From assembly GCA_030847615.1 (NCBI GenBank), contig JAUMIR010000003.1, positions 21,395,001-21,459,000 on the forward strand: DNA of 64,000 nt. Direction: 5' to 3'. Under the pieces are notes generated by a model. The model was not told the DNA's origin and made no database searches. It worked only from the letters and a program-made list of their open reading frames with translations. Of this stretch, positions 21,008 through 31,224 are shown piece after piece (position 1 is the first letter of the stretch; every line of letters starts with the position of its first letter). The translations under genes were made by a program, and so were the position numbers. The DNA comes from Gambelia wislizenii. Taxonomy: Eukaryota > Chordata > Lepidosauria > Squamata > Crotaphytidae.

Positions 21008-21480
21008 TGTTAACTAGCATATCCCTTTTCATCGCACCAGCAGCAACATGAAGTCCTCTTTGTTAACTATCCTCCAACATTTCAGAAGTGAAAACTGAGA
21101 TACGTGTGGCTAAGCAAAATCAGAGTGTGGCCAAGATGGCAAAAGTTATTAATACGAGTAAGTAGGAACACACAAACTAGGAGAGAGTGTGCCAGGTTGT
21201 TTTTGTCTGAATCTACTGGGAAGGGCAAGATTCCATCCTCTCCTATCCTCTCCCCCCACTGACTTAATGGAGTACAAAATAATTTTGCTGTTTCAATTCA
21301 GATTGCACCAATGAAAGTCAGCTGAGGACAAAAAAAGGAAAGTGAGAGAAGGAGAGAGAAACTGGAACTTTTGATAAGGGAGGTGTCAGATTGTCGGGAC
21401 TCTCCCTGCAAACTGGAACAGGTGGACAGTATGCATTTCACATAGATGCCAGCTATATTTGCTATGATCAGATCTATCAG
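21008..21480. other. Unassigned intergenic sequence
   Basis: No gene. The stretch 21,060-21,170 (CCTCCAACATTTCAGAAGTG and on) has the look of an old interspersed repeat but I cannot name it. Confidence 0.4.
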
Positions 21481-21769
21481 AAGATCATAGAATCATAGAG
21501 TTGGAAGAGACCACAAGAACCATCTAACCCAACCCCCTCCCCTGCTGGAGTACCCAATCAAGCATTCACAACAGATGGCCATCCAGCCTCTGTTTAAAAA
21601 CCTTCAAGGAATGAGACTCCACAATACTTCAAGGCAGTGCATTCTAGTTCCAAACAGCTCTTACTGTCATGAACTTACTTCCTAACTAGGACCAGCATAC
21701 CATAAGCCATTAAAAAACTCCCCCCAAAATGTCCAGTAGATTCATGACAACCCTGGTGAGTTTAACTCG

Positions 21770-22320
21770 CCACCCCTGCTGCCAAACTCAGCCCTCCTGC
21801 TGCCAAATTCACCCCCCCACCAAATTAAGCCCTCCCACTGCCAAACTGGCCCCCACCACTAAACTCAGCCCTCCTGCCAACAAACTTCCCCCCACCAAAT
21901 TCACCCCATCACCGAACTCAGCCCTCCTGTTGCCAAACTTGACCCTCCCACCGCCAAACTCGTCCCCCACCAAATGTAGTCCTCCTACCACCGAACTCCC
22001 CCCATGCTGAACTCACCCCATCGCCAAACTCAGCCCTTCCATCACCAAACTCAGCCCTCCCTGATTAACTCCCCCACACTGAACTTGCCCCGTGCTGCCA
22101 CCAAATTTGCCCCCTGGCAAACTCAGCCCCCCCTTCGCTGAACTCAGACCACCCACCAGTTGCCTCCCCACTGCCAAACTCCCTCCCCCTGCTGAACTCC
22201 CCCCCCCGGCAAACTCTCCCCCTGTCGCCAAACTTGGCCCCTCAGTAAACTTTCCCCCCTGCTGCCAAACTTGCCCCCCTGCTGCCACATTTGCCCCCCC
22301 CATGCTGCCCCCCTGTGCTC
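21770..22320. repeat. Degenerate C-rich tandem repeat
   Basis: Irregular repeats of CCAAACTCAGCCCTCCTGCT and CCCCACCAAATTC, period about 20-25 bases, strongly strand-asymmetric (C on the plus strand). Confidence 0.8.
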
Positions 22321-22441
22321 TGGCACATGCCATGCTACACATGCTACACACACACACACCAAGTCCACCCCCCATGCTACTCACATTCCCTCTGCAGCCA
22401 CCATGTTTACAAAGGATTTCAACTTCCACATGGTCCCGCCC

Positions 22442-22516
22442 CCAGTGTGCTGATTGGCTGCCCAACAGAGCTTTGATTGGTTGGTCAGTTCCCTAAGCAG
22501 CCAATCAGCACACTGG
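22442..22516. repeat. 20-bp inverted repeat rich in CCAAT/ATTGG boxes
   Basis: 22,442-22,461 (CCAGTGTGCTGATTGGCTGC) and 22,497-22,516 are exact reverse complements. Both arms hold a CCAAT box and the loop holds a third (GATTGG). A GGTCCCGCCCCC GC-box-like motif lies just before it at 22,432. Promoter function is only a possibility. Confidence 0.8.
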
Positions 22517-22540
22517 AAACAGCAATATACCTAAGAGCAA

Positions 22541-22565
22541 TAGATAGATAGATAGATAGATAGAT
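22541..22565. repeat. (TAGA)n microsatellite
   Basis: Six TAGA units at the edge of the insertion in CR1. Confidence 0.9.
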
Positions 22566-22984
22566 GTTTAGGTGGAATCTCTTTTCCTGTAGTTTCAGTC
22601 CATTGATCCATATTCTAGCCTCTGGAGAAGCAGAAAACAAAGCTTGCTCCATCCTCAATATGATATCCCTTCAAATATTTAAACATGGCTATCATGTCAC
22701 CTCTTAACCTTTTCTTCTCCAGGCTAAACATACCCAGCTCCCTAAGCCACTCCTCATAGGGCATGACTTCCAGAACTTTTACCGTTTTGGTCACCCTCCT
22801 CTGGACATGTTCCAGCTTGTCATATCCTTCTTGAATGGTGGTGCCCAGAACTGGACAGAGCCTTCCAGGTAAGGTCTGACCAAAGCAGAATAGAGTGGCA
22901 CTCTTACTTCCCTCAATCTAGACACTAAATACCTATTGATGCAGCTTAGAATCACATTGGCTTTTTTAGCTGCCACATCATATT

Positions 22985-23915
22985 CACTAACACCATCTAA
23001 CTCCCAGGTATATGTTCTAATACTGGAGTATTTAAAAAATAGACCTGAGGAGAAATTGAAACCCTTGGAGTAAAAACATTTCCCACTGATTCCACTGCTC
23101 CCCAAGTCCATTTTCATGATGCCCTCCTTGTTTCTGCCAAAACATTGGCACCACTGCCAAGAGCACTGTACCACTGAACATTGGTAGAAGTGATACAAAA
23201 AGGTCTGTGGGGGCTTTGTCTTCCCTTCCAGATGGGACAGGAGGCCACTGTGCCACCCTCCTACATCATAGACAACCACTGCAGTTGCTGCCCAATTTCA
23301 GCAATAGGAACCTTGGTGGTGATGAAGGCCCCAGGATTCAGTGAGTTCCCATGCCCCCCCCCCCGCAACATCCTCCCCTGGGAGTTTGCCCACCACTGCT
23401 TTATAGACCTTATAGTTCTACTGTAATAATGTCTCTTTTTAGCAGCTTTGTGCATGTCTTTATAGATGAAATAAAAAAAATAAAATCCATTAAAATTGTA
23501 TGAGACTCCCTCCTTTCTCACTGTGAGCATATATTACCGAGATTTTTTAACAGTGAAGATCTACATATTTTGACAGTTTGCCATTTTTATCCAGTTCACT
23601 TTAGTGGCTTTGTCAAATTGACTTAATTGGGAAAATAATGCCAACCCTGTAAAGTTTGCAGGGCAAGGCCACCCCAGAAATACAGCACACCCTTCAGTAC
23701 TGTGAAGAATCAGAATCGTTACACTCTTTCTCAAGCAGCAAGAAGCTCCATGGGCAGTGCTTGCCGCCATTTGATTTCCTCTGGGAAGAGAAGTTACTGG
23801 AGTCTCGTGACCCTTGCCTAATATTTAGATTTATTTGAAAACATGAAAACTGAACAAAAGCGGCCACAAGTAGCAGAGGCAGCTGGGGGCTTCTGCATCA
23901 GTTGGATCTGGGAAT
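22985..23915. other. Unassigned intergenic sequence
   Basis: Has a C run at 23,354-23,363. Frames here (for example 22,791-23,279 minus) begin in CR1 and leave it; no host gene is supported. Confidence 0.5.
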
Positions 23916-23918
23916 CTG

Positions 23919-24037
23919 CTCTGAATTTTAGTCCAAACTTGAAAGAAGCTGTCCAAGGGGTTGAACTCTATTCCCCCACCCCCCCAAAAAACCCAGCAGG
24001 TTGCATACTTCCTTTAAGGTTTGGACTAAAATCCAGA
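23919..24037. repeat. Foldback element (~30-bp arms)
   Basis: CTCTGAATTTTAGTCCAAAC (from about 23,920) faces GTTTGGACTAAAATCCAGAG (24,019-24,038); one mismatch, and the pairing continues inward through CTTGAAAGAAG and CTTCCTTTAAG. Probably a short MITE. Confidence 0.7.
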
Positions 24038-24324
24038 GTGGGGCTGTGAATCCATTCTATCTGTGGATTCACAGGCACTACCAACAGAGAGTGTAACCAC
24101 TGCTACAAGCAGAAAATTCAGCGCATCACTTCAGAACCTCAAAAGGTGGCCTTTTAAAAGTTTCATTTCTATTTGCTTCTTCTGCTGCTGGTCTCATTCT
24201 TAAACTGCAGTTTCTTTGCACAGGGTGGTGAAACATATTTAAAAGGTGCCAGGCTGACCTGACTATTTGGCAGCTACCTCAGACAGCAGATTATTTGCAT
24301 CATGAAAGAGCAGCAAACTGTTAC

Positions 24325-24500
24325 TTGGAGCTTGTCTACACAGGCAATTTACTCCACCTCGCCCCCTTGGAGCCCTGCAGTCCTGATGATGCAGGGCTTT
24401 TGTCCCGTTTTCTCCTTGGACAGTCCTCACAACCTCCAGGGCAAAGACAGGTACAAGATGAGGTAAAGCCTAATAAAACATTTTAAAATAATACCCATGA
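24325..24500. mobile_element. Dispersed repeat family A, partial copy
   Basis: CTTGTCTACACAGGCAATTT, CCTGATGATGCAGGGCTTTT and CAGTCCTCACAACCTCCAGG align with the left half of 36,945-37,475. Confidence 0.55.
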
Positions 24501-24658
24501 AAAACCACTCCTACTGGTGTCCTGGCCCTTGGAATTTTGTGGGCTCCTCTCCCCAGCTCTGCACATAATGCACATTGCTAAGCCTGAGATAATGAAAATG
24601 TCCTTGTAAGCACAGGCATTCTATTTGCCGGTTAGGACAGACAACTTCTCCATGTGTA

Positions 24659-24790
24659 TAGTTGGCCCTCCACTTTGCGGGTTTAACTTTTGTGAATTCG
24701 ATTATTCACAGATTATTTTCTGCTGCCTCCACTGTTGCTTTATGTCATTTTAAATCAAGACTGCAAACCTCATGAGACTGAGATTATGAA
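24659..24790. mobile_element. Truncated Tigger-like element
   Basis: AGTTGGCCCTCCACTTTGCG is a Tigger-type terminal repeat, preceded by TA. The other end is missing; the next element begins at about 24,805. Confidence 0.5.
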
Positions 24791-24804
24791 TGTGCAGTGG
24801 GGCT

Positions 24805-24972
24805 TGTAAATCCCTATTTACTCAGAGGGGAGTTTGCCTTTACTTCCCTCTGCAGCTGGGTAGGTATGACTAGCCCAAAGTCAGCTAGTGGGTTTTAATG
24901 GCTGAGTGTGGATTTGAACCCTGATCTCCAAAGGTGTAATCCAGTGTTAAAACCACTACACCACATTGGCTT
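24805..24972 (-). mobile_element. tRNA-derived SINE (minus strand)
   Basis: Read on the minus strand: GCCAATGTGGTGTAGTGG, B-box GGGTTCAAATCC, CAGCCATTAAAACCCACTAG, TGACTTTGGGCTAGTCAT. Same head as the Sauria type but a diverged body, so it may be a different subfamily. Confidence 0.75.
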
Positions 24973-24974
24973 TC

Positions 24975-25475
24975 TGCCATGCCTCTATGGCCGCCATTTT
25001 CAAAATGGGGGGGGGGGAGATGACAGTTTTTTGTTGTTGTTTTTTAGTAGAAAGCCCTCTTGAAACAGTATGGAATAATCCCACAAAGGGTTCTCCTACC
25101 TTTGGGGAGGATGAAAACCAACTTTTTTCAAGAGCCGGAGGGGGGGGGGTAGTGAGGGTTCCAGGGGTTGCATTACCACCACCACCCCATGGCAGCATGC
25201 AGGACACACAATTTTCTTCCCTGTTTTGCAATATCAACTTTATCTCTTATATAGGGGCAAGAGAACTTAACTACCTCAAGAAATTTGTACTAAGGATAAA
25301 AGAGAAATTGTAGATGAAACGCTCTAAACACTAACAAATGCTGGATGGACTCTATTACATATATTAACATTTTATATTCATCTTCCTTGAACAGTGTTCT
25401 ATTGATGTCTTCTTAGTTCTACTATTTACTCTGATTGTTTTTAATTTTTAGCCTTAAATGAAACATTAAACAGCA
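24975..25475. other. Unassigned intergenic sequence
   Basis: G runs at about 25,008 and 25,139 and short A/T stretches. The two frames of 93 and 115 residues on opposite strands show no domain. Confidence 0.5.
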
Positions 25476-25479
25476 GGCA

Positions 25480-25800
25480 GTCAGCCTGCCAATGAACCCT
25501 GCAGAACTCCACTGGATTCTATTTTCTGGTCAGAGACTGGCTGGTTTATTCTTAGGCTTTGCATGTGGTCATTCAGCCAACTTAATTACAGTGTGACTTG
25601 TTGTCTTAACAACAACTTAATCCAGGAAACAGTTCTCACGCTCTTTGACAAGGAGAGTGGGGACTAAGTTAGGTTAAAGGTGTTGTCAAATTTCAGGTGT
25701 GTTATCTCAATTGCCTGCCCCTTGCCTACCAACTGTGGTTTATTATCAGAGATGAAAACTAGAAAAGGTGGTCCTCAATTTCTATGCAACTTGGTAATTC
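25480..25800 (-). mobile_element. Old CR1-like LINE fragment (RT core)
   Basis: GAACCCTGCAGAACTCCACTGG-like text (two 10-mers match), then a CTTTGACAAGGAGAGTGGGG segment and AGGTGTTGTCAAATTTCAGG, appear in the order of GAACCCTGTGG, CATGGGGAACCTTGTC and CTTACTGAAATCAAGG in the young minus-strand CR1 copies at 34,660-34,850. It is diverged throughout. Confidence 0.5.
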
Positions 25801-26039
25801 CTTTTTACTGCTGTTTTTATCACTACAGACTCAGCAAGGAATAACAAAGCTGTGTTAACAAGGAAGCCAATTTCTCTGCTTTGGTGCCGCAGTGGCGGAA
25901 TACATTTCCCTTAGATGTTCAATTGGTGCCAACATTGATGTCATTCTGGCACCAAATAAAAATGTGGCTTTTATCGAAAACCTTTGGGGTCTAATTTATT
26001 TTACATCAGTCTGCACAAGTGCATCGTTTTATATTATTT

Positions 26040-26300
26040 TGTATTATTTTAACTGGTTTTGAACTGCTTAGGTCCTGACTATCTGAGAGACATGAACCTT
26101 CCTATATGAATCTACCTGAGTCTTAAGATTTTGGGGACAAGGGCTTTCTGTCACTCCCAACCACCATCACAGGCCCATCTGGTGAAGGCATGCAACAAAG
26201 CCTTCCTGGTGGCTGTTCCCTAGGCTGCTCCCTCTCTGTTTCTCCTTTGCCCAGCAAGCAAAGACTTTTTTTAAATTAATTAAACAGGCAATTTGACAAT
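26040..26300 (+). mobile_element. L2 LINE 3' fragment
   Basis: CTTAGGTCCTGACTATCTGA, CCATCACAGGCCCATCTGGT and GCCTTCCTGGTGGCTGTTCC match the 3' part of the L2 copy that follows (27,270-27,450). Confidence 0.6.
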
Positions 26301-26369
26301 TAAATGGTTGTGGCCAGTCTTTTTATGCTGTGTGTTTTCATCTGTAATGTATGTTTTCAAATTATTCTA

Positions 26370-27660
26370 CACCTTTTATGCAGAGAACTGGACAGAGGTA
26401 GTGAGTCCCTATTGGATCTACTGAACCTCTCTGTGGCTTTTGATACCAACAATGATGGTATCCTTCTAAATCGCCTCTCTGGGATTAGACTTGGGGAAAC
26501 TGTTACGTAGTTTTCTTGGAGGGTGGTTCTTGAGAACTCCTTTTCGACACCCTAGCCGTTGGCCTGTGGATTCCCTCAGGGTTCTGTTTTGTCCCCCCTG
26601 CTATTTAACATCTACATGAAACCACTGGGAGAGGTCATCTGGAGTTTTGGGGTATGGTGTCACCAATATGCTGATGACACCCAACTCTCTCCCTCCTTTC
26701 CGTCTGATTCCGAGGAAGCTGTCTCAGTACTTAGCCAACACTTGTTATCAGTAATGGATTGGATAAAGGCAAACAAATTGAAACTTAATTCAGACAAGAC
26801 AGAGGTGCTCCCAGTCAATCGCAAGGCAGATCAGGGAATAGGAACCCTGTCTGTGCTGGATGGGTTACACTCCCCCTGAAACCTCAGGCTTTCAGCTTGG
26901 GTGTTATCCTGGACTCAACCCTGAGTCTGGATGCCCAGGTTTCAGCAGTGGTCAGGAGTGCATTTGCAGTGGTCAGGAGTGCAATTTAAAACTAGTGCGC
27001 CACCTATACCCATTCCTTGAGACATCGGATCTGGCTACGGTGACACATGCCTTGATTGCATCCTACTTGGAGTACTGTAACACACTCTATGTGGGGCTGC
27101 TTTTGGAAGCTATTCAGAAACTTCATCAGGTCCAGAATGCTGCAGCCAGAATGCTGACTGGGGCCAGTTATAGGGAGCATATAATGCCTGTATTAAAACA
27201 GCTTCATTGGCTACCAGTTCGTTTCCAGGCACAATTCAAAGTGCTGATCTTGACCTATAAAGCCATACACAGCTTAGGTCCAAACTATCTGAAAAATTGT
27301 TTCTCCCTCTACAAACCAGCAAGGGTTTTAAGATCTTCAGGGGAAGGCTTTCTCTTGGTCCCATCACCATCACAGGCTCGCTTGGTGAGGACACAAGAAA
27401 GAGCCTTCTCAGTCTGCTCCCACCCTTTGGAACTTCCACCTGTGGGAGGCTAAACTGGTCCTCTCCCTGTCTTTGTTTCACTGGCAGGCAAATTTTTTTT
27501 ATTCAAGCAGGCCTTTGTTGTATAACTGCACCTATGCAGCTTTGATCAGGGTGTGGTTACTTATATTGTTTTTAAGTGATTTTAATTGTTTTTAACTGTG
27601 ATTTTAATTGTTTTGTTAGCCACCTTGAGCCTTGCTTCAGGAGAAAGGTGGCATATAAAT
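26370..27660 (+). pseudogene. L2-clade LINE, RT region and 3' end
   Basis: An L2 copy cut at its 5' end. The RT protein is visible in three frames: 26,370-26,510 (NLSVAFDTNNDGILLNRLSG, the block-3 aspartate region), 26,559-26,879 ([20 protein letters not shown] and the catalytic QYADDTQL) and 26,860-27,453 (SYLEYCNTLYVGL, LKQLHWLPVRFQAQFKVLIL, TYKAIHSLGPNYL). It ends with the short L2 tail CACCTTGAGCCTTGCTTCAG and AGGTGGCATATAAAT. A duplicated segment (GTGGTCAGGAGTGCA twice at 26,947-26,981) and frame breaks make it inactive. It is older than the young CR1 copies. Confidence 0.85.
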
Positions 27661-27723
27661 TGCACAAATTTAATGCCATTGTAATAACACCTTGTTTAAT
27701 TCTGTTTTAACTTTTTTGTTGTT

Positions 27724-27787
27724 CATAGAATCATAGTATCATAGAGTTGAAAGAGGCCACAAGGTCCATCTAGTCCAAACCCCTTCC
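27724..27787 (-). mobile_element. CR1 3' tail
   Basis: ATAGAATCATAGTATCATAG followed by AGTTGAAAGAGGCCACAAGG and CCATCTAGTCC: the CR1 end on the minus strand, abutting a SINE. Confidence 0.8.
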
Positions 27788-28188
27788 TGTTGTTGGGTGC
27801 CTTCAAGTTGTTTCTGACCTATGGCAACTCTAAGGTGAACCTATCATGAGATTTTCTTGGCAGGATTTGTTCGAGGGGGATTGCTTTTGCCCTCCTCTGA
27901 GCCTGAGTGAATATGACTTGCCCAAGGTCACCCAGTGGGTTTCCATGGTTGAGTGGGGATTCAAAACCAGTGAGGGCAATTATTTAACACACACTGTAAA
28001 CCACTTAGAGGGTACCTAGCATGCTATAAAGCAGTGTAATGTGCAAGTGCTATTGCTAAACAATGTGTAAGCTGCTCTGAGAGCCTTTGTGGCTGAAGAG
28101 CAGAGTATAAATACTCTAATAAGTAAATAAAAAAAAATCTGATCTCCTGAGTTGTAGTCCAATGCTCAAACCACTACACAATGCTGGG
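27788..28188 (-). mobile_element. Sauria-type SINE, interrupted
   Basis: Minus-strand order: head complement (TCTGATCTCCTGAGTTGTAG, CAAACCACTACACAATGCTG at 28,138-28,188), then body (AGGTCACCCAGTGGGTTTCC, CTGACCTATGGCAACTC) and the GTTGTTGGGTGCCTTCAAG end. The head and body are separated by a nested insertion inside the B-box region. Confidence 0.85.
27967..28137 (+). mobile_element. LINE-tail insertion inside the SINE
   Basis: Two tail-like blocks in tandem: CTGTAAACCACTTAGAGGGT with GCTATAAAGCAG, then GTAAGCTGCTCTGAGAGCCT with AGAGCAGAGTATAAATACTC, ending in A-rich AAGTAAATAAAA. They look like 3' ends of L2/CR1-type elements or a SINE built on one. Confidence 0.55.
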
Positions 28189-28264
28189 TCATTTTAACTT
28201 TTTTTATAATCAAGTTTTAGCCTTGTTGTAAGCCAACTGTATCTTGTTTTAGCTTTGTTTAAAG

Positions 28265-28735
28265 CCAACTATGGGATTGTCTACACTAGTCAAATACCCT
28301 GGCTTGCCCCTGTTCCAGAGCCCTGAAGTCCAAATGACACAGGACATTTATTCCAATCTCCCCCAAGCAGTCCAAGCGACCCACAGGGGCAGATATGGGG
28401 CTGGAACGGGGGCAAGATGGGATAGGGCCTTTTGCCTCATTTTTTTTAAAAAAATACCTGGTATTGCCAGATTGGGCCCCATGTGTCTACGGGAGCCCGT
28501 CCTAAAGTGCTGCTCTCTGCTGCAGCCGCCAGCTCCTTGGCTCTCCCGGAAGCCAGGCAGGAGTCCTGCAGCATGTGACTGAGGTGGGCCACATGCAGGG
28601 GGCCTGCAGTCACATGTTGTGGGACCCCTGCCTGGCTTCTGTATTAGTGAGAAAAAGATGGTGGTGGCTTCAGTGATGGGCTGGTGCCCTGACTGGATTC
28701 TGGCCCATTTTCTGCAGGTAACGGGAGAAGCTCTG
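28265..28735. mobile_element. Dispersed repeat family A, copy 3
   Basis: ATTGTCTACACTAGTCAAAT, AGGGGCAGATATGGGGCTGG, CCAGATTGGGCCCCATGTGT, AGCCAGGCAGGAGTCCTGCA, a CATGTGACTGAGG hairpin part and AAGATGGTGGTGGCTTCAGT all recur in the same order at 36,945-37,475. Confidence 0.7.
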
Positions 28736-28775
28736 GAGGCAGATGAACCCTGTATCTTTTTTTAGATACAGGTGC

Positions 28776-28776
<1 letters not shown>

Positions 28777-28815
<39 letters not shown>
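28777..28815. repeat. (AAT)n microsatellite
   Basis: About twelve AAT units; it is the end of the minus-strand L2 element next to it. Confidence 0.95.
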
Positions 28816-29066
28816 TACCCTGCTCCTCTGCTAAAGACAATTGGGGCAGCTTCCAACAATTAAAACATTGTAATAACAACTAAAAGCACCACCCACACCC
28901 ACCCTCCCCTATAAAAAGACATTAAAAAATATAAAATTAAAATCATCTAACTAAAATCACATTAAAAACAAATATACACAAAATTAAAAAGGCCAGGAGA
29001 CACAGCTCCTGAGGCCGGGATCTAATCAGGAAAGGCCTGCCAAAAGAGATCCGTCTTTAGTGCTTT

Positions 29067-30524
29067 TTAAAAGCTACTTAAGCTTGTTATCTGATGGATC
29101 TCGTGCGGCAGGCCATTCCACAATTTGGGGGTGATTACTGAAAAGGCCCTCTGGGAGGTTGCAGACAGCCTAGATTTTTGTGGCTGAAGCAAATTCCTCC
29201 CAGAGGTCCGGAGTGCATGGGGAGGATTGTATGGGAGGAGGCGATTCCGAAGATAAGTTGGACCCAAGCCAATTAGGGCTTTAAAGGTAAGAACCAACAC
29301 CTTATACTGGGCACGGAAAGTGATAGGCAGCCAGTGGAGAGATTTCAATTCTGGAGTTATATGGTCTCTCTGAGATGTTCCCGAGACCACTCTGGCTGCC
29401 ATATTTTGTACCAGCTGAAGTTTCCGGACCAAGCACGAGGGTAGCCCCATGTAGAGCACATTGCAGAAATCTAGATGAGAGGTTACCAGCGCGTGCACCA
29501 CTGTCTCGAGGTCCCTTACTTCCAGGAAAGGGCACAGCGGGTGTATCAGCCGAAGCTGATAACAGGCGCTTCTGACCGTCGCATTCACCAGACTCGTCAT
29601 CTGAAGCAATGAATCAAGGAGCACCCCCAGACTGCAAACACAGTCCTTAACGGAGAGCGTGACCCCGTCCAGGACTGGAGGTTGCAACCCAACTCCTGGT
29701 TTTGGGGCCGCTACCGTGAGCACCTCCATTTTTTCCAGATTTAATCTCAATCTGTTTTTCCTCATCCAGCCCATTACTGCTTTAAGACAGTCATTAAGAG
29801 GAGAGACGCCATCGGAATTCGAGGCTGATGATCAGGACAAGGAGAAATAGATCTGGGCGTCATCAGCGTACTGATAACATCCAGCCCCATAATTCTGAAT
29901 AATCTCACCCAGCGGCTTCATATAGATGTTAAACAGCATCGGGGACAGGATGGTGCCCTGCGGAATGCCACAAGTAAGCTCCTTTCTGCTGGAATAGCTG
30001 TCCCCGAGCAGCACCCTCTGGGACCTGCCCGAGAGGAAGGACCGGAACCACTGGAGCGCAGTGCCTCCAATTCCTAACCCACTCAGACGATCCAGGAGGA
30101 TGCTATGATCTATCGTATAGAAAGCCGCTGAGAGGTCTAGAAGCACTAACAGGGACACATTACCCCTGTTGATGCTTAGACACAGATCATCGGTCAAGGC
30201 AACCATGGCCGTCTCAACTCCAAATCCCATCCTGAAGCCAGTTTGAAATGGGTCTAGATAATCAGTTTCATCCAAGACCACTTGGAGTTGAAGAGCAACT
30301 GCCCTCTCGATCACTTTGCTCAAGAATGGTAACATAGAAACTGGCCTATAGTTGTTCATGTCCAGGGGGTCCAGGGAAGGTTTTTTCAGGAGCGTTCTAA
30401 CTGCCGCTTCCTTTAAACAGGATGGAACACACCCTTCCCTGAGGGATGCATTGATGATGTCCTTAAGGAACACCATCAAGGCACACACACCCCCGGATGG
30501 CCAGCCATGAAGGGCAAGGGTCAA
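29067..30524 (-). pseudogene. L2 reverse transcriptase
   Basis: Two stretches in the same frame, 30,524-29,832 and 29,774-29,067, separated by an in-frame TGA at 29,832-29,834. Upstream part: NNYRPVSMLPFLSKVIERAV (RT blocks 1-2), LLVLLDLSAAFYTIDHSILL (the AFDTVDH block with Y for D), [20 protein letters not shown] and QYADDAQI (catalytic YADD). Downstream part: LRLNLEKMEVL, HLDFCNVLYMGLPS, LKSLHWLPITFRAQYKVLVL and the end SVITPKLWNGLPHEI. The protein would reverse-transcribe the element's RNA. The tyrosine in place of the first catalytic-block aspartate and the stop both point to decay. Confidence 0.9.
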
Positions 30525-31183
30525 GAGGGCAGGTTGTCTTCCTCACTCTACCAAGTAGCTTGTCCATGTCCTTGGTACTAACGGAATGAAATTGATCCAG
30601 TAAACTTACATCAATGGAGTTGCTGGACACCTCGTCAATTGTTTCTGTTTCTGTTTCTGTCAAAATATTGGCATCTAAGTTGGCTCTTATCCGAGAGATT
30701 TTATCTGCAAAGTAGTTGTTAAATGCATCACAGCAGGCTGTTGCTGGCTTAAGCAATGAGTTCTGCGCAGATATAACCTGTGTCATCTCCCTTACCACCC
30801 TAAACAGCTCTCCTGGACGGGACTTCTGCAGACACAATACATGCAGAGGAGAAGGATCTCTGTGCTGCACGTATTGCCTCTCGATAGGACCAAAGAAAGT
30901 TCCTATGATGAGTCCTGTCGGATAAGAGTCAAGTTTTCCGCCAGTTGTGCTCTAGTCGTTGTCCAACCCGCTTTATTTTCCTAAGCTCTGAAGTATACCA
31001 TGGCTTACGGTTAGGAGCAGGTTGGATAGGACACTTGAGAGCAATCATGTTGATAGCCTTGGTAAGATCGGTGTTCCAAGTATTAACCAAAGCTTCGACA
31101 GGGTCACCGGCGTTACCAACCATTAAACCCTCCAAGGCTTTCTGGGATCCTATTGGTTCCATTAGCCTTTGGGGGTGGACCAT
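30463..31183 (-). pseudogene. L2 linker between endonuclease and RT
   Basis: 30,463-30,870 and 30,929-31,183 hold frames with CDAFNNYFADKISRIRANLD and KPWYTSELRKIKRVGQRLEH, the connecting region found between endonuclease and RT in L2 proteins. Frames differ from each other and from the RT frame. A (GTTTCT)n-like stretch at 30,640-30,660 lies inside. Confidence 0.75.
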
Positions 31184-31224
31184 TCTAATGGGTCCACCAC
31201 CCCTGGTGGGTCAGGAAGAGACTC

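Larger units (their letters stand above)
21686..22564. other. C-rich insertion in the CR1 copy
   Basis: About 880 bases with no similarity to CR1. Order: a short unique lead (21,686-21,750), a C-rich degenerate tandem array (own entry), a CA-rich and unique segment (22,320-22,440), a 20-bp perfect inverted repeat with CCAAT boxes (own entry) and a (TAGA)n run. No terminal repeat or target duplication was confirmed, so its class is unknown. The Gly- or Pro-rich frames inside are products of low complexity. Confidence 0.65.
21484..22984 (-). mobile_element. CR1 LINE split by a C-rich insertion
   Basis: 21,484-21,685 is the CR1 tail and 3' end of ORF2 on the minus strand, stopping after CTTACTTCCTAA. 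The CR1 sequence resumes at about 22,565 with TGTTTAGGTGGAATCTC and runs to about 22,984. In the uninterrupted copy at 13,325 these two blocks are adjacent (TTTCCTAATGTTTAGATGG near 13,521-13,541). Confidence 0.85.

Noticed and set aside
20430..21032. Frames of 165-175 residues on both strands
   Set aside because: Same reason: they translate the ~101-bp palindromic array.
21729..22496. Pro- and Gly-rich frames (up to 150 residues)
   Set aside because: Low-complexity C-rich repeat; no domain, and both strands are open.
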